From assembly GCA_963974715.1 (NCBI GenBank), contig CAXBDK010000013.1, forward strand, positions 62,001-126,000: a stretch of 64,000 nt of DNA. Reading direction: 5' to 3'. This DNA is from Sediminicola sp963974715 (GTDB lineage Bacteria > Bacteroidota > Bacteroidia > Flavobacteriales > Flavobacteriaceae). Shown here piece after piece: positions 61,825 through 64,000 of this stretch (position 1 is the stretch's first letter; each line of letters opens with the position of its first letter). The notes under the pieces were generated by a model. It saw only the letters and a program-made list of their open reading frames with translations, had not been told where the DNA came from and made no database searches. The position numbers and the translations under genes are program-made.

Positions 61825-62241
61825 ATGAAAATAATCATAATCAACGGGCCAAATCTCAACTTGCTGGGAAAGAGGGAACCACAAATATATGGCAGTACCA
61901 CCTTTGGGGATTATTTTTCCGAACTGCAATTCCGTTTTCAGGAACTGCAGCTGGAATATTACCAGTCCAATTTGGAAGGGGAACTCATTAATAAATTACA
62001 TGAATGTGGCTTTGGGGGCTATGAAGGAATCGTCCTGAACGCAGGGGCCTATACACATACCTCCATTGGGATCGGTGATGCCGTAAAGGGCATAGACGCC
62101 CCAGTTGTGGAGGTGCATATCTCCAATACCTTCGCAAGGGAGGAATTTAGGCACCAATCCTATATTTCCGCAAGTGCCAAGGGGGTGATTTTAGGTTTCG
62201 GCCTTCGGAGCTATGACCTTGCAATCAAAAGTTTTCTGTAG
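61825..62241 (+). CDS. aroQ: Type II 3-dehydroquinate dehydratase
   Basis: 138 residues from the ATG at 61825, standard for AroQ; the long open frame upstream is not coding. IINGPNLNLLGKREPQIYG carries the active-site Arg and Tyr22 loop. LNAGAYTHTSIGIGDAV and VVEVHISNTFAREEFRHQSY provide the Asn, His and Arg of the site, and AKGVILGFGLRSYDLAI closes the fold. Third step of the shikimate pathway. The Dph6-like gene starts on the last base of its stop codon. Confidence 0.95.
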   Translation: MKIIIINGPNLNLLGKREPQIYGSTTFGDYFSELQFRFQELQLEYYQSNLEGELINKLHECGFGGYEGIVLNAGAYTHTSIGIGDAVKGIDAPVVEVHISNTFAREEFRHQSYISASAKGVILGFGLRSYDLAIKSFL

Positions 62242-62966
62242 TGGGGTCCTATTTTAACTGGAGCAGCGGAAAGGATTCGGTCCTGGCACTTTACAAGGTT
62301 TTGGAAGACCCTTCCATTTCAATTTCCAAATTGGTGACCACCGTAAACGGTGAGGTGGATAGGGTATCCATGCATGGCTTGCGCATTTCCCTTCTCAAGA
62401 TGCAGGCACGGTCCGTGGGCATTCCGCTTCAAATGGTGGCCCTTAACGGCAATATCTCCATGGAAGCTTATGATCGTACCATGCGAACTTTAATGTCCGA
62501 CCTTAAGGGACAAGGGTATACCAAGGCTTTCTTTGGGGATATTTTTTTGGAAGATCTTCGAAAATATCGAGAGGATAGATTGGCGGAAGTGGGAATAAAG
62601 GTGGTCTTTCCCTTGTGGAAAGGGGATACGAAAAAATTAATGGCCGAGTTCTTGGATGCCGGATTTAAAGCGATTACCGTGTGTGTAAATGCTAAATACT
62701 TGGACCCTTCTTTTTGTGGAAGGAAAGTGGATATGGATTTTCTGAACGAGCTGCCAGAAGGGGTGGATGCCTGTGGTGAAAATGGCGAATTCCATACGTT
62801 TGTGTACGACGGTCCCATTTTTCAATTTCCCGTCGACTTCACAATTGGCGAAATCGTCAAAAAACGGTATGGCCCCTCCAAAGATGGGGACGACTGTTTT
62901 TCCAAAGAGGACCTTGTCTGGGACAATGAGTTCTGGTTCTGTGACCTACTTCCCACAGAGTCCTAA
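62241..62966 (+). CDS. Dph6-like ATP-pyrophosphatase (diphthine--ammonia ligase family)
   Basis: 241 residues, start GTG at 62241 overlapping the aroQ stop by one base. PP-loop FNWSSGKDSVLAL at the N-terminus, then RVSMHGLRISLLKMQARSVG and the ACGENGEFHTFVYDGPIF block that defines the Dph6 family. In archaea and eukaryotes Dph6 amidates diphthine on elongation factor 2. Bacteria lack diphthamide, so this homologue must use another carboxylate. Coupling to aroQ is by overlap only. Confidence 0.88.
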   Translation: MGSYFNWSSGKDSVLALYKVLEDPSISISKLVTTVNGEVDRVSMHGLRISLLKMQARSVGIPLQMVALNGNISMEAYDRTMRTLMSDLKGQGYTKAFFGDIFLEDLRKYREDRLAEVGIKVVFPLWKGDTKKLMAEFLDAGFKAITVCVNAKYLDPSFCGRKVDMDFLNELPEGVDACGENGEFHTFVYDGPIFQFPVDFTIGEIVKKRYGPSKDGDDCFSKEDLVWDNEFWFCDLLPTES

Positions 62967-63256
62967 TTGCTGGGGGCGATCATGGGTTTTAAGTACTTGC
63001 TGTCCACATAAAAGGTCCCGAAAGGCAGCAGTGAAGCCACAAACAGGATAAGGAACATTTTTATGCCCCATTTTTTTTCCATCGTCAGCAAAAGGGCGAG
63101 CACCGCATATGCTATGAACAAAAATCCATGGGCGTAGCCTATGTACATATTGGGTTCGGGAATATTGCCCCTGTACTTTAAGGGCATGCCCAGCCCAAAG
63201 AGCAATAAAAAGGAAATGCCTTCCAAGATGGCGATGGCCCTAAAAACTTTTAGCAT
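62963..63256 (-). CDS. DUF3817 membrane protein
   Basis: 97 residues with three helices (AIAILEGISFLLLFGLGMPL, IGYAHGFLFIAYAVLALLLT, KMFLILFVASLLPFGTFYVD). EGISFL and AHGFLF are the DUF3817 signature; relatives are annotated integral membrane proteins (YdzA-like) of unknown function. Its stop codon overlaps the Dph6-like gene convergently by 4 bp. Confidence 0.88.
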   Translation of the reverse strand: MLKVFRAIAILEGISFLLLFGLGMPLKYRGNIPEPNMYIGYAHGFLFIAYAVLALLLTMEKKWGIKMFLILFVASLLPFGTFYVDSKYLKPMIAPSN

Positions 63257-63271
63257 TTTTTATATGTTTAG

Positions 63272-63307
63272 AAAAGCTGCAGCGTCGGACAGATCCAATG
63301 CTGCAGC
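63272..63307 (-). terminator. Probable terminator of the dihydrolipoyl dehydrogenase gene
   Basis: Two copies of GCTGCAGC (63276-63283 and 63300-63307) can pair across a 16-base loop. On the minus strand the hairpin is followed by TTTTC. Each copy is itself palindromic, so cruciform-type alternatives exist. Confidence 0.55.
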
Positions 63308-63315
63308 CACGGTTC

Positions 63316-64000
63316 CTATAGGTGGATAACTTCGCCGTACGCATCTGCCACTGCCTCCATGACCGCTTCGCTCATGGTAGGGTGCGGGTGTACCGACTTA
63401 AGGATTTCATGCCCCGTAGTTTCCAGTTTCCTTGCCACGACCGCCTCGGCGATCATATCGGTGACACCGGCCCCGATCATATGACAGCCCAGCCATTCGC
63501 CGTATTTGGCATCAAAGATGACCTTTACGAAACCGTCAGGGGTTCCGGCGGCCTTGGCCTTTCCACTGGCGGAGAAGGGAAATTTCCCTACTTTGATCTC
63601 GTATCCTTTTTCCTTCGCCTGTTTTTCGGTAAGTCCCACGGAAGCTATTTCCGGGGTACAGTAGGTACAACCGGGGATATTGCCGTAATCCAAGGGTTCT
63701 ACATGCATTCCCGCAATTTTTTCCACGCATAGGATGCCCTCTGCGGAGGCTACGTGCGCCAATGCCTGCCCTGGGGTCACGTCCCCAATGGCATAGTACC
63801 CGGCAACTTTGGTCCTATAAAATTCATCTACCGTGATCTTATCCTTGTCAACTGGGATGCCCACTTCTTCCAATCCTATATTTTCGATGTTGGTCTTGAT
63901 GCCCACGGCCGATAGAACGATGTCCGCTTCCAAGGTTTCCTCCCCTTTGGCGGTCTTTACGGTCACTTTTACACCTTCTCCGCCGGTGTCCACTTTGGTT
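63316..64000 (-). CDS. lpdA: Dihydrolipoyl dehydrogenase, C-terminal part (cut by window edge)
   Basis: The open frame runs off the right edge; about 228 codons of the C-terminal half are present. The second FAD motif YYAIGDVTPGQALAHVASAE and the dimerisation domain with the catalytic HPHPTMSEA (His-x-x-x-x-Glu pattern) are seen, along with NIPGCTYCTPEIASVGLTEK. It is the E3 component of 2-oxoacid dehydrogenase complexes. The redox-active disulfide and the first FAD site lie outside the window. No E1/E2 genes are in view. Confidence 0.94.
   Translation of the reverse strand, partial: TKVDTGGEGVKVTVKTAKGEETLEADIVLSAVGIKTNIENIGLEEVGIPVDKDKITVDEFYRTKVAGYYAIGDVTPGQALAHVASAEGILCVEKIAGMHVEPLDYGNIPGCTYCTPEIASVGLTEKQAKEKGYEIKVGKFPFSASGKAKAAGTPDGFVKVIFDAKYGEWLGCHMIGAGVTDMIAEAVVARKLETTGHEILKSVHPHPTMSEAVMEAVADAYGEVIHL

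Noticed and set aside
1..64000. CRISPR arrays, tRNA or rRNA genes, insertion sequences
   Set aside because: I looked for regularly spaced repeats, cloverleaf-like segments with TTCGA loops, and transposase motifs, and found none that could be supported by eye.

Overview
The window looks like chromosome of a marine member of the Flavobacteriaceae (Bacteroidota), in the broad Maribacter/Zobellia/Allomuricauda range; the genus is inference. The support is gene content (guaA followed by a LysM/PBP protein, pyrG followed by yidC, bshC, miaE, a 4xFAS1 lipoprotein, DUF3817 and DUF3820 proteins, a B1 metallo-beta-lactamase ending in GGCLIK) and Bacteroidota-type promoters (TTG, about 16-21 nt, TAnnTTTG) instead of sigma70 boxes. 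Shine-Dalgarno sequences are mostly absent. I see no rRNA, tRNA, CRISPR array, prophage or insertion sequence.

1-13 kb: 5' part of rlmD (cut by the left edge); a REC protein behind a multi-PAS histidine kinase broken by a frameshift; ornithine aminotransferase with a four-cysteine insert; a Tat-exported S66 peptidase; a carboxypeptidase-regulatory-like surface protein; an Lrp/AsnC regulator; a Tat-exported HisC-like aminotransferase; an AEC permease; a PepSY membrane protein with a structured leader. 13-30 kb: a second PAS kinase downstream of an M14 metallopeptidase; bshC with a GT39-type glycosyltransferase; a PPOX flavoprotein; a PLP decarboxylase; guaA and a LysM/PBP protein; a Tat-exported Hyi-like isomerase; DUF3820; pyrG; yidC.

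30-46 kb: a DinB lipoprotein, parDE, a four-FAS1 lipoprotein, mnmA, a nitronate monooxygenase-like enzyme, eutBC divergent from guaC, miaE, a second DinB protein, YitT, a secreted propeller-like protein, a subclass B1 metallo-beta-lactamase and a secreted metallophosphoesterase. 46-54 kb: a compact envelope cluster (DUF58, MoxR ATPase, DUF4350, DUF4129, multi-pass protein, SpoIIM-like), with RDD and TRIC genes divergent across an intergenic region full of hairpins. 54-64 kb: a PPIase lipoprotein and a Nudix hydrolase whose start codons overlap head to head, an acyltransferase, an ECF sigma factor with a membrane partner, an M20 amidohydrolase, NDH-2, xerD, aroQ, a Dph6-like ATPase, DUF3817 and the 3' part of a dihydrolipoyl dehydrogenase gene (cut by the right edge).

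Functional themes are purine and pyrimidine supply (guaA, guaC, pyrG), tRNA/rRNA modification (rlmD, mnmA, miaE), redox metabolism (bshC, ndh, lpd), envelope biogenesis (yidC, SpoIIM/MoxR cluster, LysM protein, S66 and M14 peptidases) and sensory kinases. The least explained parts are the MoxR/SpoIIM/RDD cluster, the hairpin array before the RDD gene, and the structured leader of the PepSY gene.
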